Shown: in pieces, positions 1 through 4,598 of the stretch | Numbering within the stretch: position 1 is the first letter of the stretch | How the letters are laid out: each line of letters begins with the position of its first letter | DNA from: Candidatus Woesearchaeota archaeon | GTDB lineage: Archaea > Nanobdellota > Nanobdellia > Woesearchaeales > JAHWIC01 | Assembly (NCBI GenBank): GCA_019322485.1 | Contig: JAHWIK010000007.1 | Location: 1-8,869, forward strand | Reading direction: 5' to 3' | DNA: 8,869 nucleotides | Position numbers and translations under genes: made by a program | The notes under the pieces: generated by a model | Database searches by the model: none | What the model was told of the DNA's origin: nothing | Seen by the model: the letters and a program-made list of their open reading frames with translations, nothing else

Positions 1-26
1 GGTTGTGTTGTATTAACGAGTGAAAA

Positions 27-155
27 ATGAAACTGTTGCGAATAGAGGGATACAAGAATAAGATATTGAATTATTGGGCTAGGTTCTCAATAATCTTCTC
101 AATAGCTTTCATACTATACTTTACTACAATTGCGATAATAGCCACTTTGCGATAA
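27..155 (+). CDS. Small single-span membrane protein (42 aa), unrecognised
   Basis: This 42-residue frame begins MKLLRIEGYK and has a hydrophobic stretch at about residues 19-41 (SIIFSIAFILYFTTIAIIA) that could span the membrane once. Its ATG overlaps the TGA of a frame entering from the left edge (ATGA overlap), which suggests translational coupling to an upstream gene outside the window. A weak ribosome binding site (ACGAGTG) lies 4 bases before the ATG; the same ACGAGTG precedes the PIN-like gene at 839. Its last 32 bases overlap the small membrane protein gene on the minus strand. No family is recognised. The alternative is a chance open frame opposite that gene; length is too small to decide. 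Confidence 0.35.
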   Translation: MKLLRIEGYKNKILNYWARFSIIFSIAFILYFTTIAIIATLR

Positions 156-234
156 AATATGCAACAATGATGCCTAAACACCAAAGAAGAAATTCCCAAA
201 TATTACGAGGTTGTTGTTGACCTTTTTTACTCAT
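124..234 (-). CDS. Small single-span membrane protein (36 aa) with KKGQ...IWEFLL N-terminus
   Basis: The 36-residue product starts MSKKGQQQPRNIWEFLL and continues with a hydrophobic helix to its end (about residues 13-34). Its N-terminal pattern KKGQ, then IWE(F/Y)LL followed by a membrane helix, recurs in the 101-residue protein at 2648-2953 (MRGKKGQTIWEYLL), so the two appear to be related and real. GTGAT, six bases before the ATG, resembles the archaeal ribosome binding core GGTGAT. It lies downstream of the PIN-like operon on the same strand with about 125 bp between, and ends tail-to-tail with the plus-strand 42-residue frame. Function is unknown; membrane location is inferred from hydrophobicity. 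Confidence 0.55.
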   Translation of the reverse strand: MSKKGQQQPRNIWEFLLWCLGIIVAYFIAKWLLSQL

Positions 235-256
235 ATAGCATCACAATATGAGAAGG

Positions 257-278
257 GAAGGAGTTTTTTAACTCTTTC
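257..278. other. Short hairpin in gene gap
   Basis: The arms at 257-265 and 270-278 pair over nine bases, with one G-T wobble on the plus strand, around a TTTT loop. It lies between the PIN-like gene and the 36-residue membrane gene. No clear T-run follows on the minus strand, so a terminator role is only possible. Confidence 0.25.
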
Positions 279-314
279 TCTTTGATGACAAACCAAAACC
301 GTCAAGGTTGCGTT

Positions 315-331
315 CAGATATTGAATATCTG
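315..331. other. Perfect inverted repeat CAGATATT-G-AATATCTG
   Basis: Eight-base perfect arms surround a single central base, 29 bases beyond the stop of the PIN-like gene. It could be an operator for the downstream 36-residue gene or part of a transcript 3' end; nothing here decides. The rest of 235-359 shows no gene. Confidence 0.35.
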
Positions 332-359
332 GATTGGCAGGCTCTTTTACTTAAAGAAT

Positions 360-839
360 TTATTTACTTTTTTCGGCAAAAAACAAGAACTCAACTATTC
401 TTATTAAAGTTACATCTTTAAACTGTTTTTTTAATTGTTTAGCAGATTCATAAGTTTCAACAAATTTTCTTGGTGAAACAACACGTAAATTAGGGTGCGA
501 TTTAAATTTTAATTTGACTGAGCCAGTATCTATCACAATTGTCTTGTTTAAAAGCCACGTATTTGCAGTTTCTATTAAACAATTTTTATGATTTTGTCCT
601 GTTACACCAATTGTTGTTTTATCAAATTTACAGAATGGTTCTAAGGCAATTATTTGTTGTGGTATAAATTTGAGTTTTTGCATTATTTGTTCAGCTACAA
701 TAATCTTTGAATCACACCTTATTGAAATTTCAGTAGAATATTTAAAAGCCCTTCTGCAATGCTCAACTCCACTAAAAGAAGCAGATTGATGTCTTACAGC
801 TGACATTAAAGCGAAGTCTGGCAGTATTGCTATGTTCAT
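360..839 (-). CDS. PIN-domain-like protein, candidate toxin of a toxin-antitoxin pair
   Basis: The 159-residue product has the overall pattern of a PIN-fold ribonuclease. There is a first strand with an acidic residue (NIAILPDFALMSA, D8), a central helix with a conserved-type glutamate (IIVAEQIMQKL, E50), a helix with E90, a strand with D104 (TIVIDTGS), and the common C-terminal signature of a hydrophobic strand leading to VVSPRKFVE (about 119-127). The motifs are looser than in textbook PIN proteins, so the call rests on layout rather than on a clean catalytic set. The start is ATG, with GAGTG nine bases upstream. It follows the 62-residue gene by 14 bases on the same strand, the order often seen when an antitoxin precedes its toxin. 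A degenerate, inactive PIN protein is possible. Confidence 0.5.
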   Translation of the reverse strand: MNIAILPDFALMSAVRHQSASFSGVEHCRRAFKYSTEISIRCDSKIIVAEQIMQKLKFIPQQIIALEPFCKFDKTTIGVTGQNHKNCLIETANTWLLNKTIVIDTGSVKLKFKSHPNLRVVSPRKFVETYESAKQLKKQFKDVTLIRIVEFLFFAEKSK

Positions 840-853
840 TTATTAACACTCGT

Positions 854-1042
854 TTAGCGTTTTTTCTCAAGAGACCAAATATATTCAATTATGCCTCCCT
901 CTAAAACCTTTGGTTCTCTGGTCAATTTTGAGGCGTGAGTTTCTATGGCTACTAGTCCACTATCTACATCGATACCCCAAGTTTCCCTTTCTGCAGAAGT
1001 TAAATCCTCTGCGTATACATATTGAACTCCTTTTAATGCCAT
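854..1042 (-). CDS. Small unrecognised protein (62 aa), possible antitoxin partner
   Basis: The product begins MALKGVQYVYAEDLTSAERE and ends IIEYIWSLEKKR. It is soluble and mixed in charge; no DNA-binding motif is obvious. I chose ATG at 1042 because GTGAC lies just upstream like an archaeal ribosome binding site. An in-frame GTG at 1051 would add three residues and would suit a leaderless transcript, since the TATA box at 1069-1076 predicts a start near 1046-1050. It is the first gene of a two-gene operon with the PIN-like protein, which suggests an antitoxin by position only. Function is otherwise unknown. Confidence 0.6.
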   Translation of the reverse strand: MALKGVQYVYAEDLTSAERETWGIDVDSGLVAIETHASKLTREPKVLEGGIIEYIWSLEKKR

Positions 1043-1067
1043 CTTCGTCACTAATTATAGTGGGCTA

Positions 1068-1078
1068 GTATTTATACT
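1068..1078 (-). promoter_or_regulatory. TATA box of the PIN-like operon
   Basis: On the minus strand this reads AGTATAAATAC. It lies about 26 bases ahead of the GTG/ATG start region at 1051-1042, so the transcript would have little or no leader. Confidence 0.5.
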
Positions 1079-1108
1079 TTCTGTTACTACAGAATAAGAA
1101 GAAAATAT

Positions 1109-2272
1109 TTAAAGGTTTGCCTTTTTAATCAATTCTTTCCACCTATTCCCTTCTAGCTTTGCCATACCAGAAGCTACTGCTGGAGTTGTGCCAAGCTTTG
1201 AATGTATCTTGATGTGGTTGTAGTAGTTTGCGTATGCCTCAGTCATAATCTCAGCAGTCTCTAGGCTCTGCAAGCCTCTCATTACTTTTAATCGTTCTCT
1301 TACAGTTCCGTTAAGCCTTTCAATAACATTATTGTTTGTTCTCTTATCTCTGATAGACCTTAGCCTTATATGATTAGTCCTTCCGAGAGTTCTCTTAACT
1401 GCCTCTGCATAGCTCACGCAACCGTCAGTAATCAAAAAGGTAGGTTGCTTTTCTGCAACATCGTGGGCTTCCTTAAAGACCTTGATGCAGTCCCTTATCC
1501 TTCTTTTATCAGATACTTTCCTAGTGATAAGATACTTTGTCTCTTTGTCCATAATGTTCCAAAGCCATCGCCATTTTCCACCAGCTTGTATCATCATTTC
1601 GTCGTGATGCCAAATATCAGAAAGCTCTGGTTTCAAGGTCTTGACATAATCGTTTATGACCTTGCTATATTTTCTTATCCTTCTAAGTATGTTGCTTGCA
1701 TCAAGCTCTAGGTTATAGAACTGTTTTAGGTGGTCGCTGATTTTTCTAAGGCTTATACCTTTGAAGTAGAGGTCAAGGATAAGTGTGGTTATCTTAGCAT
1801 CGCCTTTCATCTTTTGAAAATCCTTTTCTTCTATGAACCTCCTGCCACACTTAGTACATTTATAGGTCTGCTTAATCCTATCCTTGCAGAACCTCTTGCC
1901 GTTCTTCAAGATTTTATCAGATTTGCAATAAGGACAACTTGGTTTTTCCTTCTCCTCGAAAGGCAGTTTATCCCTTCTTACTTTCTCTTTCAATCCAAAG
2001 AATATCTTGACTGCGTGTATATGCTTACAGTCTTTTTTTCTTTCCATAAAATCTGGACAACTACATTTCCATTTCTTGCCTCTAGTTACGACATAATAGA
2101 CCTTATCGTTGTTTTGACTAGGGACATAGAATTTATTTTCATCTATCCGTCTTGGAGTGTCACCTTTAGAAATGATTGCGTAGCCTCTGACTACACGCAT
2201 CTGTTCCGACACTTTTTTATATCTTAACTGCTCTTTTACCCTTTGAGGGCTAATTTGTTCTTCACGGGACAT
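1109..2272 (-). CDS. IS6-type DDE transposase with SWIM finger and zinc ribbon
   Basis: The 387-residue protein is a complete DNA transposase. A SWIM-type zinc finger sits at residues 70-84 (C70-x-C72, C82-x-H84). A zinc ribbon follows with C113/C116 and C139/C142, then a helix-turn-helix-like region (about 160-200) and the catalytic domain. The DDE triad is readable as D224 (WHHDE), D283 (LITDG) and E318 (NNNVIERLNG), with exactly 34 residues between the second D and E, as is typical of the IS6/IS240 fold. The NN-x-IE motif is also present. Start ATG is supported by GGAG ten bases upstream. No frameshift or stop interrupts it, so it may be active. It separates the PIN-like operon from the AbrB-type gene. 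Two long plus-strand open frames opposite it are shadows. Confidence 0.92.
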   Translation of the reverse strand: MSREEQISPQRVKEQLRYKKVSEQMRVVRGYAIISKGDTPRRIDENKFYVPSQNNDKVYYVVTRGKKWKCSCPDFMERKKDCKHIHAVKIFFGLKEKVRRDKLPFEEKEKPSCPYCKSDKILKNGKRFCKDRIKQTYKCTKCGRRFIEEKDFQKMKGDAKITTLILDLYFKGISLRKISDHLKQFYNLELDASNILRRIRKYSKVINDYVKTLKPELSDIWHHDEMMIQAGGKWRWLWNIMDKETKYLITRKVSDKRRIRDCIKVFKEAHDVAEKQPTFLITDGCVSYAEAVKRTLGRTNHIRLRSIRDKRTNNNVIERLNGTVRERLKVMRGLQSLETAEIMTEAYANYYNHIKIHSKLGTTPAVASGMAKLEGNRWKELIKKANL

Positions 2273-2284
2273 TTTAGTTTCTCC

Positions 2285-2314
2285 GTCCTAGAGGCTCTAA
2301 CCAGCTTCTAGGAC
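2285..2314. other. Strong hairpin in the transposase leader
   Basis: GTCCTAGA (2285-2292) pairs perfectly with TCTAGGAC (2307-2314). Inside, after one mismatch, GCT pairs with AGC around a six-base loop. It lies between the stop of the AbrB-type gene (2320) and the transposase start (2272), immediately upstream of the GGAG ribosome binding site. Roles that fit are a terminator or attenuator for read-through from the AbrB gene, control of transposase translation, or a sub-terminal palindrome of the insertion element. Confidence 0.55.
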
Positions 2315-2319
2315 AATTT

Positions 2320-2493
2320 TTAAATTGATGTTTCTTCAATAAATCTGATACGATATACTCTACCTCTTATAATATTAAATTTTTCCATAAAAGTTTTCGG
2401 TATTGTAATTACATCTACTTTTCCACCACCCCTTACTCTTGCTTTAAATTCTGGCTCTAATGTTGCCGAAATTGGTTTTATTGTTTTTCCCAT
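2320..2493 (-). CDS. AbrB/SpoVT-type DNA-binding protein (57 aa)
   Basis: The 57-residue product matches the swapped-hairpin AbrB domain. A glycine-rich turn and strand (RGGGKVDVITIPKTFMEKF, about 21-39) lead into the NIIRGRVYRIRF strand (40-51), equivalent to the common pattern of I-P-K, a short helix, then G-D-x-V. Such proteins act as small transcription regulators or as antitoxins. The start is secure: ATG with a strong GGAGGTTAA site six bases upstream. A 20-bp perfect palindrome lies between its TATA box and its predicted transcript start, so autoregulation is likely. It sits directly upstream of the transposase on the same strand. No matching toxin gene adjoins it, apart from the transposase and the divergent membrane peptide. 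Confidence 0.75.
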   Translation of the reverse strand: MGKTIKPISATLEPEFKARVRGGGKVDVITIPKTFMEKFNIIRGRVYRIRFIEETSI

Positions 2494-2519
2494 TTTTATT
2501 AACCTCCTTATTCACTTAG

Positions 2520-2539
2520 GTATATACTATAGTATATAC
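2520..2539. promoter_or_regulatory. 20-bp perfect palindrome, probable operator
   Basis: GTATATACTATAGTATATAC is its own reverse complement. It lies just downstream of the TATA box of the AbrB-type gene and overlaps the predicted transcript start, the position expected of a repressor site. The AbrB-type protein itself is the obvious candidate ligand, by inference. It also lies upstream of the divergent plus-strand gene at 2579. Confidence 0.6.
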
Positions 2540-2542
2540 TAA

Positions 2543-2561
2543 CTTATATATAAATGTTTCG
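2543..2561 (-). promoter_or_regulatory. BRE/TATA promoter of the AbrB-type gene, possibly bidirectional
   Basis: On the minus strand CGAAACA (BRE-like) is followed by TTTATATATAAG. This is a near-ideal archaeal promoter core. Because the TATA element is almost symmetrical, it could also drive the plus-strand gene starting at 2579, about 30 bases from its centre. Confidence 0.65.
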
Positions 2562-2578
2562 GTTTTGAGGTGGTAAAA

Positions 2579-2731
2579 TTGATTTTTTCAATAGAAGAAA
2601 TAGCTAGGATAATAGGTGTTATGTTTGTGGCTATGTTATTTTTTTGGTTAGGGTGGGAGTGTGCCTTTAACAGACTCAAAAAGAAAAATCCCTTTTGGGA
2701 TAGCCCACGACAGAAAGAAAGATACAAATGA
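2579..2731 (+). CDS. Small single-span membrane protein (50 aa), TTG start
   Basis: The 50-residue frame starts at TTG, six bases after a GAGGTG ribosome binding site. Residues 8-27 (IARIIGVMFVAMLFFWLGWE) form one hydrophobic helix, followed by a basic, probably cytoplasmic tail (NRLKKKNPFWDSPRQKERYK). No family is recognised. It is divergent from the AbrB-type gene and shares its promoter region, so the two may be co-regulated; a small hydrophobic peptide beside an AbrB-type regulator also raises the possibility of a membrane-acting toxin, but nothing proves it. The last 84 bases overlap the minus-strand gene ending at 2648. The longer minus-strand frame 2539-2742 is treated as a shadow. Confidence 0.5.
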   Translation: MIFSIEEIARIIGVMFVAMLFFWLGWECAFNRLKKKNPFWDSPRQKERYK

Positions 2732-2953
2732 AACACAACCACTAACTATCGTCCCTGCAATCTTAACCTTGACATCTGGATTAAATCCAAAAATAATTGC
2801 AACAACCAAAAAGAGATAACCAAGAAATAAGAGAAAGAATATGTTATCTTTAGCAAATAATTTTGTAAATCCTGCAAAAAGTAAAGAAGCAATAATACAA
2901 ATAAAAATAGCCAATAGATATTCCCAGATTGTCTGTCCTTTCTTTCCCCTCAT
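2648..2953 (-). CDS. Membrane protein (101 aa), three predicted spans
   Basis: The product starts MRGKKGQTIWEYLLAIF and shows three hydrophobic segments, roughly residues 9-32, 38-58 and 66-90. The N-terminal pattern KKGQ...IWEYLL resembles the 36-residue protein at 124-234, so the two may be paralogues. Its ATG is two bases beyond the stop of the 56-residue gene upstream, which indicates coupled translation; no separate ribosome binding site is visible. The 3' end overlaps the plus-strand gene at 2579-2731 by 84 bases in convergent orientation, which is uncommon and means that one of the two ends might be misjudged. Function is unknown. Confidence 0.55.
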   Translation of the reverse strand: MRGKKGQTIWEYLLAIFICIIASLLFAGFTKLFAKDNIFFLLFLGYLFLVVAIIFGFNPDVKVKIAGTIVSGCVSFVSFFLSWAIPKGIFLFESVKGTLPP

Positions 2954-2955
2954 AT

Positions 2956-3126
2956 TTAACTACAAAAACCTAATACTCCTAAGAGTATTCCAAGAGCAAT
3001 AAGCACTCCACCAGTAGAACCACTTATTACACCAACTATCTTATTCTTTATTTTTATAGAACCACCAACACCAGCTACTATAAGTCCTATTCCAACCACA
3101 ATAGATATTCCACAAAAAGTTACCAT
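2956..3126 (-). CDS. Small membrane protein (56 aa), two predicted spans
   Basis: The 56-residue product has two hydrophobic, glycine-rich helices (about 5-22 and 31-53) separated by a short basic turn (GGSIKIKNK), and ends FCS. A GGGGTGAT ribosome binding site five bases before the ATG is a very good archaeal match, and a TATA box (ATATAAAT, minus strand) lies at 3163-3170. It is the first gene of an operon with the 101-residue membrane protein two bases downstream. The family is not recognised; Gly/Val/Ile-rich double helices of this kind occur in many unrelated small membrane proteins. Confidence 0.65.
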   Translation of the reverse strand: MVTFCGISIVVGIGLIVAGVGGSIKIKNKIVGVISGSTGGVLIALGILLGVLGFCS

Positions 3127-3162
3127 TGTATCACCCCGAGCAAAAACTTAGAAGTCCTGCTC

Positions 3163-3170
3163 ATTTATAT
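3163..3170 (-). promoter_or_regulatory. TATA box for the small membrane protein operon
   Basis: ATATAAAT on the minus strand lies 37-44 bases ahead of the ATG at 3126, giving a predicted leader of about 15 bases that includes the GGGGTGAT ribosome binding site. Confidence 0.5.
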
Positions 3171-3184
3171 CGTCTATGAATGAG

Positions 3185-3216
3185 AAAAGCAAAGGCATTT
3201 TTATGTCTTTGCTTTT
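3185..3216. terminator. Ten-base-pair hairpin followed by a T-run
   Basis: AAAAGCAAAG (3185-3194) pairs perfectly with CTTTGCTTTT (3207-3216) around a 12-base loop, and the plus strand continues with T's. The shape is that of an intrinsic terminator reading rightward, yet no plus-strand gene lies close upstream; it sits between a leftward promoter and the rightward basic-protein gene. It could instead be a leader structure or operator for the gene at 3262. Confidence 0.4.
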
Positions 3217-3261
3217 TTCTTAATTTTAGAGTGACAAAACAAAAAAGGAGGATTGATAACT

Positions 3262-3402
3262 ATGGCAAAAATGTCAAGAAAGCATAGGCTAGCAATAGAC
3301 CGAAGCAAGCAAGCCAAAAGGGTAGTAAGTAAAAGAAAGAAGTACAAAAACCCCAGAAGGCAAGACCTTAAAGGTCACGACACAAAAAGAAGGAGAAAGT
3401 AA
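3262..3402 (+). CDS. Very basic small protein (46 aa), probable RNA- or DNA-binding
   Basis: About half of the 46 residues are lysine or arginine, with histidines besides (starts MAKMSRKHRLAIDRSKQAKR, ends HDTKRRRK). This composition is typical of ribosome-associated or nucleic-acid-binding proteins, but I do not recognise a family. The start is firm: a GGAGGATTGAT ribosome binding site lies just upstream of the ATG. No partner gene is close: the next gene, sepF, starts 150 bp downstream with its own promoter. A hairpin with a T-run precedes it by 45 bp and might belong to its leader. The gap 3403-3489 shows nothing clear. Confidence 0.7.
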   Translation: MAKMSRKHRLAIDRSKQAKRVVSKRKKYKNPRRQDLKGHDTKRRRK

Positions 3403-3489
3403 GCATATAATAAGAGCCTGCCTAAATCACTCTAAACGCAACACATAAATATAACACTTGAATATGCAACAGAACCTTAAAACAAAAGA

Positions 3490-3497
3490 TTTATATA
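3490..3497 (+). promoter_or_regulatory. TATA box of sepF
   Basis: TTTATATA preceded by the purine-rich AACAAAAGA (BRE-like). The predicted transcript start is near 3520, leaving a leader of about 30 bases that includes the AGGTG ribosome binding site. Confidence 0.6.
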
Positions 3498-3552
3498 TCA
3501 CTTGATTTTATTACAATTCCGAAATAGTTATTTTTCAAAAAGGTGTGGAAAT

Positions 3553-4014
3553 ATGGGATTTTTTTCAAGAATCAAGAAAGCAGCTCCTGCTCCTGCTGAG
3601 GAAGGAGGGGAAGAAGGCTATGTTGAACTAGGTGCTGAGCCTAGCATGGAAAAAGCCAAGGTTGTGGTAAGGCCTTATGTTATTGAGAACTTTGAGCATA
3701 TCAAACCAATTCTTGACGTGTTAAGGGAAGGGCATACAATTGCTTTAATCAATATCAAGCCGTTAAAAGACAAGGATATTGTTGAACTTAAGCGTGCAAT
3801 AAACAAATTAAAGAAAACCTGTGATGCAATTGAAGGTGACATTGCTGGTTTTGGTGAAGACTGGATTGCAGCTGTTCCTTCTTTTGCAAAAATCCATCGC
3901 GGTCCAAAAGAAGAAACTCCAGCAGAGAAAAAAGAAGAATCTCCTGCTGAAGCACCTGCCGGCGTTACTGAAGTAACCGAGTACGGTGCTGACGAAGAAA
4001 AAGCACCCCAGTAA
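3553..4014 (+). CDS. sepF: Archaeal cell division protein SepF
   Basis: The 153-residue protein begins MGFFSRIKKA, a short amphipathic helix of the kind that anchors SepF to the membrane. A short variable linker and the YVELG motif (23-27) follow, then the SepF core (about 35-115): KVVVRPYVIENFEHIKPILD, then REGHTIALINIKPL, then an alpha helix and the GDIAGFGEDWIAAVP strand. In archaea SepF links FtsZ to the membrane at the division site. The C-terminal 35 residues form an acidic, Ala/Pro/Glu-rich tail, likely disordered. I chose ATG 3553 because AGGTG lies nine bases upstream; an in-frame ATG at 3502 would add 17 residues ahead of the anchor helix and falls before the expected transcript start. 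It stands alone with its own promoter. Confidence 0.85.
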   Translation: MGFFSRIKKAAPAPAEEGGEEGYVELGAEPSMEKAKVVVRPYVIENFEHIKPILDVLREGHTIALINIKPLKDKDIVELKRAINKLKKTCDAIEGDIAGFGEDWIAAVPSFAKIHRGPKEETPAEKKEESPAEAPAGVTEVTEYGADEEKAPQ

Positions 4015-4035
4015 ATATTTCTAAATTTATCAAAA

Positions 4036-4053
4036 TCCGAAAACTATAAATAC
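4036..4053 (+). promoter_or_regulatory. BRE/TATA promoter of the ZPR1-like gene, leaderless
   Basis: CCGAAAA is followed by CTATAAATAC. The TATA centre is about 27 bases before the ATG at 4075, so the mRNA should begin at or next to the start codon; no ribosome binding site is present. Confidence 0.65.
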
Positions 4054-4074
4054 CGATTTATTTCCTAACCTTAT

Positions 4075-4593
4075 ATGGCAAAAGATACTGTCGAGAAAGA
4101 AATGTGTCCGATGTGCAAGCAGAAGACACTGACATTAATGGAAGAAGAAACCGAGGTCCCTTATTTTGGAAAGGTTTTTGTTTTCTCAATGAGCTGTTCT
4201 AATTGCAAGTTCAACAAAGCTGATGTTGAGGCTGCTGAGAAAAAAGAGCCCTGCAAATATACTTTTGAGATTGGCTCAGAGGCTGATATGAAGGTTCGTG
4301 TTGTTAAATCATCTGAAGCAACTATCAAGATTCCGCACATGGCAACAGTTACACCAGGACCAGCATCACAAGGATTTGTGACAAACATCGAGGGGATTCT
4401 AACAAGAATCAAAGAAGGTATTGAAGCTGCTAGAGATACAGAAGAAGATGATGCTGCAAAGAAAAAAGCAAAGAATCAATTAAAGAAACTTATGAAGGTA
4501 ATGTGGGGTCAGGAAAAGATGAAGATTATAATTGAAGATCCTAGCGGGAATTCTGCTATTATATCAGATAAGGCTGAAAAATCAAAGCTTTAG
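4075..4593 (+). CDS. ZPR1-type zinc finger protein
   Basis: The 172-residue product carries one ZPR1 zinc finger near its start: C11-PM-C14 and C41-SN-C44, with the hydrophobic TEVPYFGKVFVFSMSCSNC stretch between and after them. A beta-rich ZPR1 domain follows (YTFEIGSEADMKVRVVKSSEATIKIP, about 62-88; TPGPASQGFVTNIEGIL, about 93-110) and then a charged helical region. Eukaryotic ZPR1 has two such modules and acts as a chaperone for elongation factor eEF1A; archaeal relatives have one, and their role is less certain. It follows sepF by 60 bp with its own leaderless promoter. Its stop lies five bases from the convergent HD-GYP gene, leaving no room for separate terminators. Confidence 0.85.
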   Translation: MAKDTVEKEMCPMCKQKTLTLMEEETEVPYFGKVFVFSMSCSNCKFNKADVEAAEKKEPCKYTFEIGSEADMKVRVVKSSEATIKIPHMATVTPGPASQGFVTNIEGILTRIKEGIEAARDTEEDDAAKKKAKNQLKKLMKVMWGQEKMKIIIEDPSGNSAIISDKAEKSKL

Positions 4594-4598
4594 TTCTG

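Larger units (their letters stand above)
1109..2314 (-). mobile_element. IS6-like insertion element, ends not resolved
   Basis: The minimum extent covers the transposase gene plus the hairpin in its leader. I searched by eye for matching terminal inverted repeats in 1052-1108 and 2273-2540 and found none convincing, and no target duplication. The boundaries are therefore tentative; the element may instead be a domesticated or end-less transposase locus. Confidence 0.5.

Noticed and set aside
282..335. Possible C/D box guide RNA (TGATGA core at 284-289)
   Set aside because: No CTGA D box or internal D'/C' pair follows at the proper spacing.
1370..2227. Two plus-strand open frames (113 and 165 residues) opposite the transposase
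   Set aside because: They run antisense to a gene with a complete DDE triad and zinc motifs, have no ribosome binding site or family likeness, and are best explained as shadows.
2539..2742. Minus-strand 67-residue frame opposite the small TTG-started gene
   Set aside because: It overlaps the AbrB promoter and palindrome and has no ribosome binding site; the plus-strand frame has a good one.
4161..4412. Minus-strand 83-residue frame inside the ZPR1-like gene
   Set aside because: It is antisense to a recognised zinc finger domain and lacks a start signal.
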